A DNA stretch of 64,000 bases, taken from contig BTVR01000003.1 in the NCBI GenBank assembly GCA_045864775.1, positions 35,484-99,483 on the forward strand, written 5' to 3'. Position numbers and translations under genes: made by a program. Shown here in pieces: positions 37,183 to 45,700 of the stretch (position 1 is the stretch's first letter; each line of letters opens with the position of its first letter). Below the pieces are notes generated by a model that saw only the letters and a list, made by a program, of their open reading frames with translations, searched no databases and was not told the DNA's origin. This stretch comes from Macondimonas sp045864775 (GTDB lineage Bacteria; Pseudomonadota; Gammaproteobacteria; UBA5335).

Positions 37183-37659
37183 TTCCTTCGAACTCCAGTT
37201 GCCGCTAAATAATGTCGGAATTCACGCGCCTTCCATGGACCCGATCGATCGTTCAACCCATCGGCAGTGGCCACGCATTCACGGATGATCAGGATTCATA
37301 CCGCCGGGCATCGGGTCAGAGACCCGCCAGAATGGAAGAGATTCCTGATCATTCACCTTAATTTCATTGTTTTTATCAATGCTTTCTGGAAGTAGGGAGC
37401 ATTTCCGCTCACCTTCCGCCTGAGGCGAATAACGGCACAAATTTAAATGAATCGGCCGCTGCGCACAATCCCTGAACAGTCGTTCAACGGGACGACCGGA
37501 TTCTACTCTCATAGCGTCCGCCAATGAAGCTCCCCCCGAGGACAGCACTCTACGCGACGGGCCGCAGTACAACCCATGATTGAAATCAAGATCCGCGGAG
37601 AAGACCCCTGAGGCAGCGCAACGCCGGTCACCGCCCCACCAAGCGACACCGAGGCGCTG
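37183..37659 (-). promoter_or_regulatory. AT-rich upstream region of the monooxygenase operon
   Basis: 477 bp without a credible gene. It contains the most AT-rich stretch of the neighbourhood (about 37340-37450). CATTG (37365-37369) and CAATG (37377-37381) form an inverted repeat around seven bases. On the minus strand TTGATA within it could be a -35, but no good -10 follows. I expect the pmoA promoter here. Confidence 0.4.
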
Positions 37660-38616
37660 TCAACCCGATGGCACAGATAAAAGGGCCGGCACCGCATTCG
37701 GCTGATCCAAAGACACGAAATGACTGGTTCCCCGTGTCTCGATCACCCGCCAACCAGACCCGGCCGTTCGTGCACTCCGGAGCATGGACGGGCGGTCGAG
37801 GACGCGATCGCTGGCCCCGATGAGGATGGCGCCATGCGCGATATTGGCGAATATCGATTGGTCACGACCGGCAATCCATTGCCGCATCGAAACCAGGTTG
37901 TCCAGCACGACCTGAAAGGTTTTGGGGGAGAAGTACAAGCCCCGCAGCAAGGCCACCTTGCGCGGCGTCAGCGGAGTAAAAACGAATCCGCCGAAGCGGA
38001 CGATGTCGATCTGGCGCAACAGTGTGAAGGTGATCGGCAACAGATAACGACCGGGCGCCGAGAACGCCAGTTCCAGCAGCGGATACCCCTTGCCACCGGG
38101 CAAGACCGGCGCCTCGAGAATCACCTCGACGTCCCGGAACAGGCCGGGATTCTGCCGTGCCGCCTCCAGAATCACCGCTCCGCCTCTGGAATGCCCGTGG
38201 GCGCGCACTTGAGCGCCGGTGACACGATGGGCGAGGGCGAGATTGAATACGAAAGCATCGTGCTCGATGCTGCCGGCCGGGTAGGGATTGCTCACCTCGC
38301 CCCAAGGGGCGGTCTGCGGACGCCGATCAAGCACGGGACAGTGGTAACCACTGTTGTTGACCAGCACGAGCTCAAGCGACGGATCGCGATACAAAGCCGT
38401 GAAATACCGATAATCCTCAAGAAATCCGTGTATGGCGATGACACTGCAGTGAGGCGACGAAGCCGCCGCCCGATACGCCACGACCGATTCGTTGACCTGC
38501 TCGAGGACGCCGTCGAAGGGCTCGTGGTTGCGGGCCGCGAGCGGTCGGCGCACGAGCCAGGTCCGCAGGCCGTGAATGACCGCCGCCACGATCAAGATCA
38601 CCAGCCAAGTCTTCAT
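37660..38616 (-). CDS. Membrane-anchored alpha/beta hydrolase
   Basis: 318 residues from the ATG at 38616, which overlaps the stop of the PQQ gene (ATGA). An N-terminal helix MKTWLVILIVAAVIHGL anchors it. Features of the fold are VIAIHGFLEDYRYFTALY, LVLVNNSGYH, nucleophile AHGHSRGGAVILEAA (Ser in G-H-S-R-G), a late acid in ILIGASDRVLDRPS and a base in RGTSHFVSLDQPN. Substrate unknown; it may be an esterase. Coupled translation with the PQQ dehydrogenase implies joint function, for example hydrolysing an ester made from an alcohol/ketone pathway. Confidence 0.85.
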   Translation of the reverse strand: MKTWLVILIVAAVIHGLRTWLVRRPLAARNHEPFDGVLEQVNESVVAYRAAASSPHCSVIAIHGFLEDYRYFTALYRDPSLELVLVNNSGYHCPVLDRRPQTAPWGEVSNPYPAGSIEHDAFVFNLALAHRVTGAQVRAHGHSRGGAVILEAARQNPGLFRDVEVILEAPVLPGGKGYPLLELAFSAPGRYLLPITFTLLRQIDIVRFGGFVFTPLTPRKVALLRGLYFSPKTFQVVLDNLVSMRQWIAGRDQSIFANIAHGAILIGASDRVLDRPSMLRSARTAGSGWRVIETRGTSHFVSLDQPNAVPALLSVPSG

Positions 38617-40280
38617 TTGTCCGTTCCCGCCCCCTGAGCTGACGCCCGGCTCGCTGCGCTGTACACCAGAAGGGCATTGCCGGGCGCCTGACTGAACAAG
38701 CCATAGCCTGAGTTGACGATCAGCTGAGACCCGGCCACGATGGCTCCGCCGGCGTCGATGGCGCCACCCTTGGCGGCTCGACCGTCCACAGCCGTGAATC
38801 CGCGCGCCGTCGGCGTCTCCCACTGCAGTTCCCCGCTATTGCTGTCGTAGGCCTGCAGCCGCCCGTCGAGCGTTGCGGCAACGACCCCTCCCGGCATCGC
38901 CGTGACGGCGGCTGACAGGCCGGGATAGCATTGCTCCACATCGGGGCAGCCGGGCTGCGCCGGCGCAGCCCACAGCACTTCGCCCGTCGCTGCGTCCAGC
39001 GCGTAGAGGCCCGGCGCCTTGGGAAGCGCGGGATCCTCCGGCTGGGGCGCCTTCAGACCGGGGATGGGTTTCAGATAATCGGAGATCGGCACGAACACCC
39101 GCCCATCGCGCGCCGCGAGGCCCCAGTGCACGCCGCCCAGCGGTCCGCCACGACCCAGACGGCGTGACCAGCGCACGGCGCCCTCTTCGGGATCGATGCC
39201 ATAGACGACGCCGGATTTCTGTCCCGCCACGAGCACGTCGCGGCCGTCGGCGCCCCGCGTCAGGACCGGTGAGGCACCGAAATCGAGATCCCGACCGGCG
39301 TTTTCAGGGCAGTTGACACCGGCTGGCAGGATGCAGCTCATGTTCCACGCATCCTTCGCCGTGAACTGGCGCGACCACACGATGCGGCCGTCGTCGAGGT
39401 TCAGCGCGAGGACCGCGTCACTCAACGCATTGGTGGGGTGGCTGTAATTCTCCCCCGTCCCGACATAAAGGCGTCGGCGGGCGACATCGACGGTCGGCGC
39501 GCTCCAGATGGGCGCGCCGGAGGGCCCCCAACGCCGGACGAAGAGCCCGTTTCGGCCTCGTGGTGCAGGCGGTTCTGTGGTGAAGGTCTGCCAGAGGCTC
39601 GCGCCCGTCGCCGCGTCGAAGGCGTGAACCGACCCGCGGAAGGTGCAACAGGGGTAAACGGGCAAGGCCGGCACCGCGACCTCGATGGACGACACCGGCA
39701 CATACAGTCGCCCCGCATGCAACGCGGGCGTGCCGGTCACGGTAGCCAGACGGTGGGTGTCGGCCGCCACTTTCCACTGGCGCACACCGGTCTCGGCATC
39801 GAGCGCGTGCACGTTGCCGTTGAAATCGCCGAAAAACAGCAGGCGCTCGCCGTCCGGACCCGCCTCGCCGAGAACCATGCCCGTGCGCACCTCGGCGCCG
39901 ACGAAGGTTTTCCAGCGCACGCAACCGACCCACCGGTTCAGCGCATAAACCCATCCCCGCTGGCTACCGACATAAATCGTGTCGGCCGTCACGGCCGGCT
40001 GGGAGCGCGCCTTGTTGGTCCACCACGGGAAACGGAAAGCCCACTGCAAGGCCAGGCGGGGCAACTCCTGCGGTCCCATGCCCTGTGCCGCCTCCGGGAC
40101 CGCCCGCGTGTTGCCCGGGTCAAAGCCCCAACCGCTCAGCACGATGGGCGCCCGCGGGTCGTGCGCGGCCGCCTCGCCAAGACAGACCGGCGCCGATTGC
40201 AAATCGGTCCAGACGTAGACACCGGCACCGACCAGCGCGAGCGCCACCGCCGACGACAGCCATTTGAAACGGGGTTTCAT
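38613..40280 (-). CDS. PQQ-dependent dehydrogenase, PVA dehydrogenase-like
   Basis: 555 residues with an N-terminal signal or anchor (AVALALVGAGVYVW). It is an eight-bladed quinoprotein propeller: repeated WxF/LDA-TG motifs such as VHALDAETGVRQWKV, VHAFDAATGASLWQTF and LYALDAATGEVLW. A vicinal Cys pair is in VYPCCTFRGSV, as in quinoprotein alcohol dehydrogenases. WGFDPGNTR, SAPTVDVARRRLYVGTGENYS and DAWNMSC resemble polyvinyl-alcohol dehydrogenases, which oxidise secondary alcohols to ketones. No cytochrome c motif is present, so electrons must go to a separate acceptor. It lies upstream of a coupled hydrolase. Confidence 0.87.
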   Translation of the reverse strand: MKPRFKWLSSAVALALVGAGVYVWTDLQSAPVCLGEAAAHDPRAPIVLSGWGFDPGNTRAVPEAAQGMGPQELPRLALQWAFRFPWWTNKARSQPAVTADTIYVGSQRGWVYALNRWVGCVRWKTFVGAEVRTGMVLGEAGPDGERLLFFGDFNGNVHALDAETGVRQWKVAADTHRLATVTGTPALHAGRLYVPVSSIEVAVPALPVYPCCTFRGSVHAFDAATGASLWQTFTTEPPAPRGRNGLFVRRWGPSGAPIWSAPTVDVARRRLYVGTGENYSHPTNALSDAVLALNLDDGRIVWSRQFTAKDAWNMSCILPAGVNCPENAGRDLDFGASPVLTRGADGRDVLVAGQKSGVVYGIDPEEGAVRWSRRLGRGGPLGGVHWGLAARDGRVFVPISDYLKPIPGLKAPQPEDPALPKAPGLYALDAATGEVLWAAPAQPGCPDVEQCYPGLSAAVTAMPGGVVAATLDGRLQAYDSNSGELQWETPTARGFTAVDGRAAKGGAIDAGGAIVAGSQLIVNSGYGLFSQAPGNALLVYSAASRASAQGAGTDK

Positions 40281-40397
40281 CCGTGAAAGTCCCTGGAAGC
40301 GTGATGTCGCTCGTGGCGAGAAAGCCCGGGCGCATCAATGCGTCCGGGCGTGCGGAGGAAGCGGCCGGCGCCCGGCCGGCCGCGACCGAAACGTCCG

Positions 40398-41285
40398 TCA
40401 GGCCACGCGTTTGACCCGGCTCGCCTCAAGCCACAGACCGCTTTGATACTCGTCACGGAAGGGACGGATCAGGTCGAAATCCTGCACGTCCCACGGATGA
40501 AAGTCGCGCCGGTAGAACTGCTTGTAGTGGTTCCAGGGCATGCGGAAGATGCCTTGCTTGCCGTAGAGGAACGACAGGCCGTCGCGCCAGGTACGCCAGT
40601 TGAACAACACGCCGTCCCGGTACAGCAAGGGGCTCATGCGCATCGGCACCAAGAGCACGACCATGAAGATGGTCGCACCGATCATCGCGCCGATGCGGCG
40701 CCGGTAACTGCCATCGACTTGCTGGTAGACGTCGAACGCCACCGCCTTGTGCTCGATCTCCTCCGCGGCGTGCCATTCCATCAGCGGCTTGAAGTCTTCG
40801 TGTGCCTGATCGCGAAAGAGGTCCGAGCGCGCGATGGCCTGATGGGCGAGCATCGCCGTGAAGTGCTCCAGCGCCACGGTCAGTGCCAGCGAGAGCTTGG
40901 GTGCGATCCGGTTGGCCAGCTTGAGGAAAGGATCGATGATGTAGCGATTTTCCCGTTCGAGGCTCGTGTACCCCTGACGGGAAAGGATGTCCAGATGATC
41001 CTGATGCGAACTCGCGTGCGTGCCTTCTTGCCCCGCGAAGGCATTGATCTGCTTCAGGAGCACCGGATCGGTGATGCGGTCGCGATAATGCACCACGCTG
41101 CGGACAAAAAAATTCTCGCCGGGCGGAAAAGTCGTGAAGAGCGCATTGAAAAACTGCGTCCGGAACGGATCGTTGTCGAACCAGTGGCGCGGACTTGCGT
41201 CCGTGATGTTGAACCGCACCGGCCGGGGCTCGATGCTGTGTTCCTCCGGCGGCGCAACCTTTTGCGTCGATGAAATCATGTCCAT
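40398..41285 (-). CDS. Metal-dependent hydrolase, PF10118 family (ferritin-like helical)
   Basis: 295 residues from the ATG at 41285, with a strong GGAGGAGG site. Putative metal ligands are EGTHASSHQDHL, LEHFTAM and AAEEIEHKAVAFDVY, a pattern of Glu and His on helices as in di-iron carboxylate proteins. One or two hydrophobic stretches (ATIFMVVLLVPM) suggest membrane contact. The family is called predicted metal-dependent hydrolase, but the real activity is unproven. Such genes often occur near Baeyer-Villiger monooxygenases and ketone or steroid degradation genes; here it is divergent from one, with a palindrome between. Confidence 0.85.
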   Translation of the reverse strand: MDMISSTQKVAPPEEHSIEPRPVRFNITDASPRHWFDNDPFRTQFFNALFTTFPPGENFFVRSVVHYRDRITDPVLLKQINAFAGQEGTHASSHQDHLDILSRQGYTSLERENRYIIDPFLKLANRIAPKLSLALTVALEHFTAMLAHQAIARSDLFRDQAHEDFKPLMEWHAAEEIEHKAVAFDVYQQVDGSYRRRIGAMIGATIFMVVLLVPMRMSPLLYRDGVLFNWRTWRDGLSFLYGKQGIFRMPWNHYKQFYRRDFHPWDVQDFDLIRPFRDEYQSGLWLEASRVKRVA

Positions 41286-41652
41286 GACATCCTCCTCCCC
41301 CTGACGGGTCCATGCCGCAGTCAGGACGATTGCTTTCGTTGTTGATTGAGTCCGGACGGGCACGCCAAGCGTTTACTGGCCCGCGCGGATCTTGCTGATC
41401 GATTGTAGATGGCCCAGACGCCGGTGGCCGTGACCGCGACTGATTTTGCTGTAAGCATTTTGCCTTTCCGCGACAGGAACCGATCTTCAAGGCATCGCGC
41501 ACTTGCAAGGACTTGTACGCTGTACTTCTCTAGAGAGAGCGTCCGTCTGCGCTGGACATCGGCCGATGTCCCGCTGTAAACCAACATTTCTCGTCGGCGC
41601 GGGCACTTGCGGGCGCCCGACACCGTGCCGATGGTGGCGAGGGGTCTGAACC
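41286..41652. promoter_or_regulatory. Divergent promoter region with an 18-bp perfect palindrome
   Basis: GGACATCGGCCGATGTCC at 41554-41571 is a perfect palindrome, about 80 bp before the BVMO start and 270 bp before the hydrolase start. GTACGCTGTAC and CTCTAGAG lie just upstream (about 41516-41535). This is typical of an operator for a TetR-, GntR- or MarR-type dimer. No regulator gene is next to it. Confidence 0.55.
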
Positions 41653-43143
41653 ATGGAACACTTCGACGTCCTGATCGTCGGCGCCGGTCTTTCGGGCATC
41701 GGCGCGGGCGCGCGCATGAACGAGCATTGCCCGCAGAAATCCTATGCGATCCTCGAAGGGCGGCAGGCGATTGGCGGAACCTGGGATCTGTTTCGATATC
41801 CGGGACTGCGCTCGGACTCCGACATGTACACACTGGGCTTCCCGTTCCGCCCCTGGAATCATCGCCAGGCCATCGCGCCGGGACCCCTGATCCGCGACTA
41901 CATCCGCGAAACGGCGCAGGAACACCAGGTGGACCGCCACGTCCGCTTCGGCCATTCGGTGACACACGCCAGCTGGTCGAGCAAGGATGCCTGCTGGACC
42001 GTGGAAGCGCAGGCCCAAGGCGAGCTCGTCCGCTACACCTGCAACTTCCTCTATATGTGCAGCGGCTACTACCGCTACGACGGTGGCTACATGCCGCAGT
42101 TTCCCGGCCAGGAGCGATTCGGGGGCACACTGATCCATCCGCAGCAATGGCCGGAGGATCTGGACTACTCGGGCAAGCGCGTCGTCGTCATCGGCAGCGG
42201 CGCCACCGCCGTCACGCTGGTCCCCGCGCTGGCGGAAAAGGCGGCTCACGTGACCATGTTGCAGCGCTCACCCACCTATGTCATCGGCCTGCCCGACTGG
42301 GATCCGCTGACCGAAGCCTTTCGCCTGCTGCTGCCGGGCCCGATCGGCTCGGCCGTCAACCGCTTCAAGAACGTCTGGCTGGCGACCCTGTTCTTCCAGA
42401 TCTCCAGACGCTGGCCCACGCTCGTCCGCAAGGCCCTGCGCCTGCACATGCGCCATCAACTGGGCGATGCCTGCGATGTCGACGTTCACTTCAACCCACG
42501 CTACAACCCGTGGGAAGAACGGATTTGCATCGCGGCCAACAACGACCTGTTCAAGGCCATCCGATCAGGGCGCGCGGAAATCGTCACCGATCACATCGAT
42601 GGCTTCACGGAAACCGGCATCGGCCTCAAGTCCGGCCGGACGATCGAAGCAGACATCGTCGTCTCGGCGACGGGGCTCGACCTCATCCCCCTGGGCGGCG
42701 TGACGTTCAGCCTCGACGGACAGGCCTGGGAACCCGGCCGGAGCATCACCTACAAGGGCATGATGTTCAAGGATGTGCCCAATCTGGCCCAGGCCACGGG
42801 CTACACCAATGCGTCCTGGACGCTCAAGTGCGATCTCACCAGCCTCTACGTCTGTCGCCTGATCAACCACATGGAACGGCATGGATATCGTTTCTGCACG
42901 CCGCACAACACCGATCCGGACCTGACCGAGCTGCCCTTCGTGGACTTCTCGTCCGGCTATATTCAGCGCGCCATCGACAAGTTTCCCAAGCAGGGCTCCA
43001 AGGCCCCCTGGAAGCTCTACCAGAACTACGCGCGCGACATCGTGAGCCTCAGGTTCGGGGCAGTCGAAGACGGCGTGATGCGTTTCACGAATGCCGGCGC
43101 AACCCTTCCCGTGACCGCGGCCGGCACGATGCAAAGTTCCTGA
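41653..43143 (+). CDS. Flavin monooxygenase, EthA-type Baeyer-Villiger
   Basis: 496 residues, with GAGGGG seven bases before the ATG. FAD motif: VLIVGAGLSGIGAGARM. The substrate/FAD loop is GGTWDLFRYPGLRSDSDMYT, as in EthA-like enzymes. The NADPH motif is KRVVVIGSGATAVTLVPAL, followed by HVTMLQRSPTY. The class BVMO segment (FxGxxxHxxxW/P) is FGGTLIHPQQWPEDL. It oxidises a ketone to an ester, or sulfides. In the setting it follows a secondary-alcohol-type dehydrogenase and hydrolases. A single transcription unit; the next gene is on the other strand. Confidence 0.93.
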   Translation: MEHFDVLIVGAGLSGIGAGARMNEHCPQKSYAILEGRQAIGGTWDLFRYPGLRSDSDMYTLGFPFRPWNHRQAIAPGPLIRDYIRETAQEHQVDRHVRFGHSVTHASWSSKDACWTVEAQAQGELVRYTCNFLYMCSGYYRYDGGYMPQFPGQERFGGTLIHPQQWPEDLDYSGKRVVVIGSGATAVTLVPALAEKAAHVTMLQRSPTYVIGLPDWDPLTEAFRLLLPGPIGSAVNRFKNVWLATLFFQISRRWPTLVRKALRLHMRHQLGDACDVDVHFNPRYNPWEERICIAANNDLFKAIRSGRAEIVTDHIDGFTETGIGLKSGRTIEADIVVSATGLDLIPLGGVTFSLDGQAWEPGRSITYKGMMFKDVPNLAQATGYTNASWTLKCDLTSLYVCRLINHMERHGYRFCTPHNTDPDLTELPFVDFSSGYIQRAIDKFPKQGSKAPWKLYQNYARDIVSLRFGAVEDGVMRFTNAGATLPVTAAGTMQSS

Positions 43144-43210
43144 TATCGGCGCAGGGCGCAAACAAGGCGGCCCCGTCCAAGCGGCGCTACGGGGCGCGCC
43201 GCGAGCCGGC

Positions 43211-43873
43211 CTATATCCCGACGGACGCCGTCAACCCGGCCGCATCCCGCTGCGTCTCGGGGGCGGCGGCCTGGAACGCCGCCAGTGTCATGCAGGAAGC
43301 ATAGATCTGCCGCACCATGGGAAATTCGGACAGATCCACGCCCTGTTCGATCGCCTCGTGCACTTCCGCAATCAGGCAGGCATCGGCGATCGTCGGGTGA
43401 TCGCCGTGGCAGTAAGCGCCGGTCTCGCCGCCGCTCGCGAGCAGATGCTCCACCGCCATCAATCCTTCTGCGATCCAGTACGCCGACCACTGTTTGATCT
43501 GTGCATCGTCCTGGCCCTGCCGGTTGCGCAGATAACGCAGGACGCGCAGGTTGTGCAACGGCTGGATGTCCGACACAAACAGCTGCGCCAAGGCGCGCAC
43601 CCGCGCGCGACCGAGACTGTCCTTGGGCAGCACCGACCGGGTGGGCCAGCGCTCCTCCAGATATTCCATGATGGCCATCGACTGTGTGATGACATGACCG
43701 TCATCCACCAGCACCGGCGCCAATCCCTGCGGGTTCAGTGCACGAAACTGGTAACGCTGCAGCTTGTCCCCGGCGATGTCGACGAATCGATAGTCGCAGG
43801 GCAGACCCTTTATATTCAGTATGATGCGCACTCTGTGCGCCGCGACGCTGCGATGATAGGTATAAAGCTCCAT
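43211..43873 (-). CDS. maiA: Maleylacetoacetate isomerase / zeta-class glutathione transferase
   Basis: 220 residues. The N-terminal thioredoxin-like domain begins MELYTYHRSVAAHRVRIILNIKG, where the Ser-x-A-x-x-RVRI block is typical of zeta GSTs (normally S-S-C/A-S). NPQGLAPVLVDDGHVITQSMAIMEYLEE follows. The C-terminal helical domain has DIQPLHNLRVLRYL and HPTIADACLIAEVH. Zeta GSTs isomerise maleylacetoacetate in tyrosine breakdown or act on halo-acids and epoxides. No other tyrosine genes are near, so epoxide or conjugation chemistry is possible. Confidence 0.9.
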   Translation of the reverse strand: MELYTYHRSVAAHRVRIILNIKGLPCDYRFVDIAGDKLQRYQFRALNPQGLAPVLVDDGHVITQSMAIMEYLEERWPTRSVLPKDSLGRARVRALAQLFVSDIQPLHNLRVLRYLRNRQGQDDAQIKQWSAYWIAEGLMAVEHLLASGGETGAYCHGDHPTIADACLIAEVHEAIEQGVDLSEFPMVRQIYASCMTLAAFQAAAPETQRDAAGLTASVGI

Positions 43874-44057
43874 CGACTACCGACCTCCCGATGCAGAGAA
43901 ATTCCTCGAGGACCGCGCCCACCAGTCGATCGCACCATGCCTGCGTGCGCCGCCGTTTTTTCGGCAGCCGGCGTCTCGGGCAGCCGCCGAGACCCGGCGC
44001 AAACGCGCGGGCTCGCCTCGTTCGTGAGCCGTGCGAGCAGCCCGAAGACGGTTGATG

Positions 44058-45428
44058 TCAGGCCGATCCAGCCACCGTCATGGACTCGATCAGGATCGAT
44101 CCGCAATGGATGCTGCCGCGGGCGTCGAGATCCGTCCCCGTCGCCACGATCTGGCGATACAGATCCGCCAGATTCCCGGCAATGGTGACTTCGTCCACGG
44201 CGTGGACGACCTGCCCATGCTCGACCCAGAAACCCGCGGCCCCGCGCGAATAATCGCCGGTCACGAGATTCACCCCCTGCCCCATCACCTCGGTGACCCA
44301 CAGGCCGGTGTCCAGCATCTGCAACAGTTCGGCTTCACCACCGTGACCCGTAGGTTCGACGATCAGGTTGTGCACGCCGCCCGCATTGCCGGTCGACTGC
44401 CGCCCCAGGCGGCGCGCGGAATAACTGTCGAGCACATAGCGCGTGAGCACGCCATCCCGGACCAGGTCGCGCGCCGCCGTGGCCACCCCTTCGCCATCGA
44501 AGGCGGCGCTGGCCATGGCCTGAGGCAAAAGCGGCTGTTCATGCAGATGCAGCCCTGGGCTCATGACCTGCTGGCCCAGCTTGTCCTGCAGGAAACTCAT
44601 CTGGCGATACAACGCCCCGCCGCTCACCGCTCCGACCAGATGACGGATCAGGCCGCGGGCCACCTCAGGGGAGAACAGTACCGGCGCGCGGCGCGTCGAA
44701 AGGGTACGTGCGCCCAGGCGAGCCAAGGCCCGCTCGGCAGCACGCCGCCCCACGGCTTCGGCCGCAGGCAGATACTCGGCGTTGCGCACGCTCTCGTACC
44801 AGCCCTCGCGCTGCATCTGGCCGTCCGCCTGCGCAATGAGCCCCAGCCCCATGCCATGTGATGACCCGCAGCGTATTCCCCGAAATCCAAGGCTGTTGCC
44901 CAGCACCGAGACCCCCAGCCCGGTCTGCAGCCCCGCGCCTTCGGATTGCTGCAGACGGGGGTCCACCGCCAGGGCAGCGGCTTCCATCGCCAGCGCCCGC
45001 TCGATGGCGCGCGCAGGGGTCATGTCCCAAGGATGGTAGAGGTCGAGGTCGAGCGCCTTCCAGGCCATCAGGTCCGGCTCGGGAAGACCGGCAGCCGGAT
45101 CGGCCTCGGTATGTTGCGCCAGATCGCAGGCGCCGTCGACGGCCGCTGCGATCGCTTCGGGGCGCAGGTCCGTCGTGCTCGCGCCGCCCTTGCGACCGCG
45201 AAAGTAGACCGTGACCCCCAAGCCGCGATCGCGCTCGTGCTCCAAGGTCTCGACATCGCCGCCGCGCACGCCAACCGAGTATCCCACGCGCAGTCCGACC
45301 TGGGCCTGGGCGGCATCGGCGCCGCGGGCACGGGCACGGGCCAATGCCTGATCCACGGCGGCCTCCAAGGCCGGCAACTGAGGCCTCAGGTCGGGAAGCG
45401 AGGCCTGTGAAGTCATCTCCCCTGTCAC
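44058..45428 (-). CDS. pmbA: Metalloprotease PmbA/TldE
   Basis: 456 residues from the GTG at 45428; the ATG at 45416 would shorten it by four. Family segments: ERDRGLGVTVYFRGRKGGAS, HPWDMTPARAIERAL, LYRQMSFLQDKLGQQV, GEGVATAARDLVRDGVLTRYVLDSYSARRLG and the C-terminal VTGDYSRGAAGFWVEHG, GNLADLYRQIVATGTDL. With TldD it forms a peptidase that trims microcins and unfolded peptides. TldD itself is not in the window. Confidence 0.95.
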   Translation of the reverse strand: MTGEMTSQASLPDLRPQLPALEAAVDQALARARARGADAAQAQVGLRVGYSVGVRGGDVETLEHERDRGLGVTVYFRGRKGGASTTDLRPEAIAAAVDGACDLAQHTEADPAAGLPEPDLMAWKALDLDLYHPWDMTPARAIERALAMEAAALAVDPRLQQSEGAGLQTGLGVSVLGNSLGFRGIRCGSSHGMGLGLIAQADGQMQREGWYESVRNAEYLPAAEAVGRRAAERALARLGARTLSTRRAPVLFSPEVARGLIRHLVGAVSGGALYRQMSFLQDKLGQQVMSPGLHLHEQPLLPQAMASAAFDGEGVATAARDLVRDGVLTRYVLDSYSARRLGRQSTGNAGGVHNLIVEPTGHGGEAELLQMLDTGLWVTEVMGQGVNLVTGDYSRGAAGFWVEHGQVVHAVDEVTIAGNLADLYRQIVATGTDLDARGSIHCGSILIESMTVAGSA

Positions 45429-45700
45429 GTCAGCTGTCCATCGGCCGCGAGTCTCACGATTCTAACAGTCCTCGTCCTCGGCGTGGGTCGGTCGATCGCT
45501 GGATCGCCATCTGAAGCGAGTTCGCATCGGCCCTCAAGGCGGGCAATTGTCCTCTTGCGTTTAAGGATCGAATCTCCTAGCCTGCGCCGTTGATCCTGGG
45601 TGTAACGTCGCGCATACGCCAACGTGCTTCCAATGCTTTGTTCGTGGAATCGCGGCGCCGGCCACAGGGAAGTCAATCCACCCAAAGGGACTAGGAAACG

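Noticed and set aside
35008..37212. Long open frame on the plus strand opposite pmoA and pmoB (734 codons)
   Set aside because: Same reason: low-complexity His/Arg/Asp composition, antisense to two well-supported genes.
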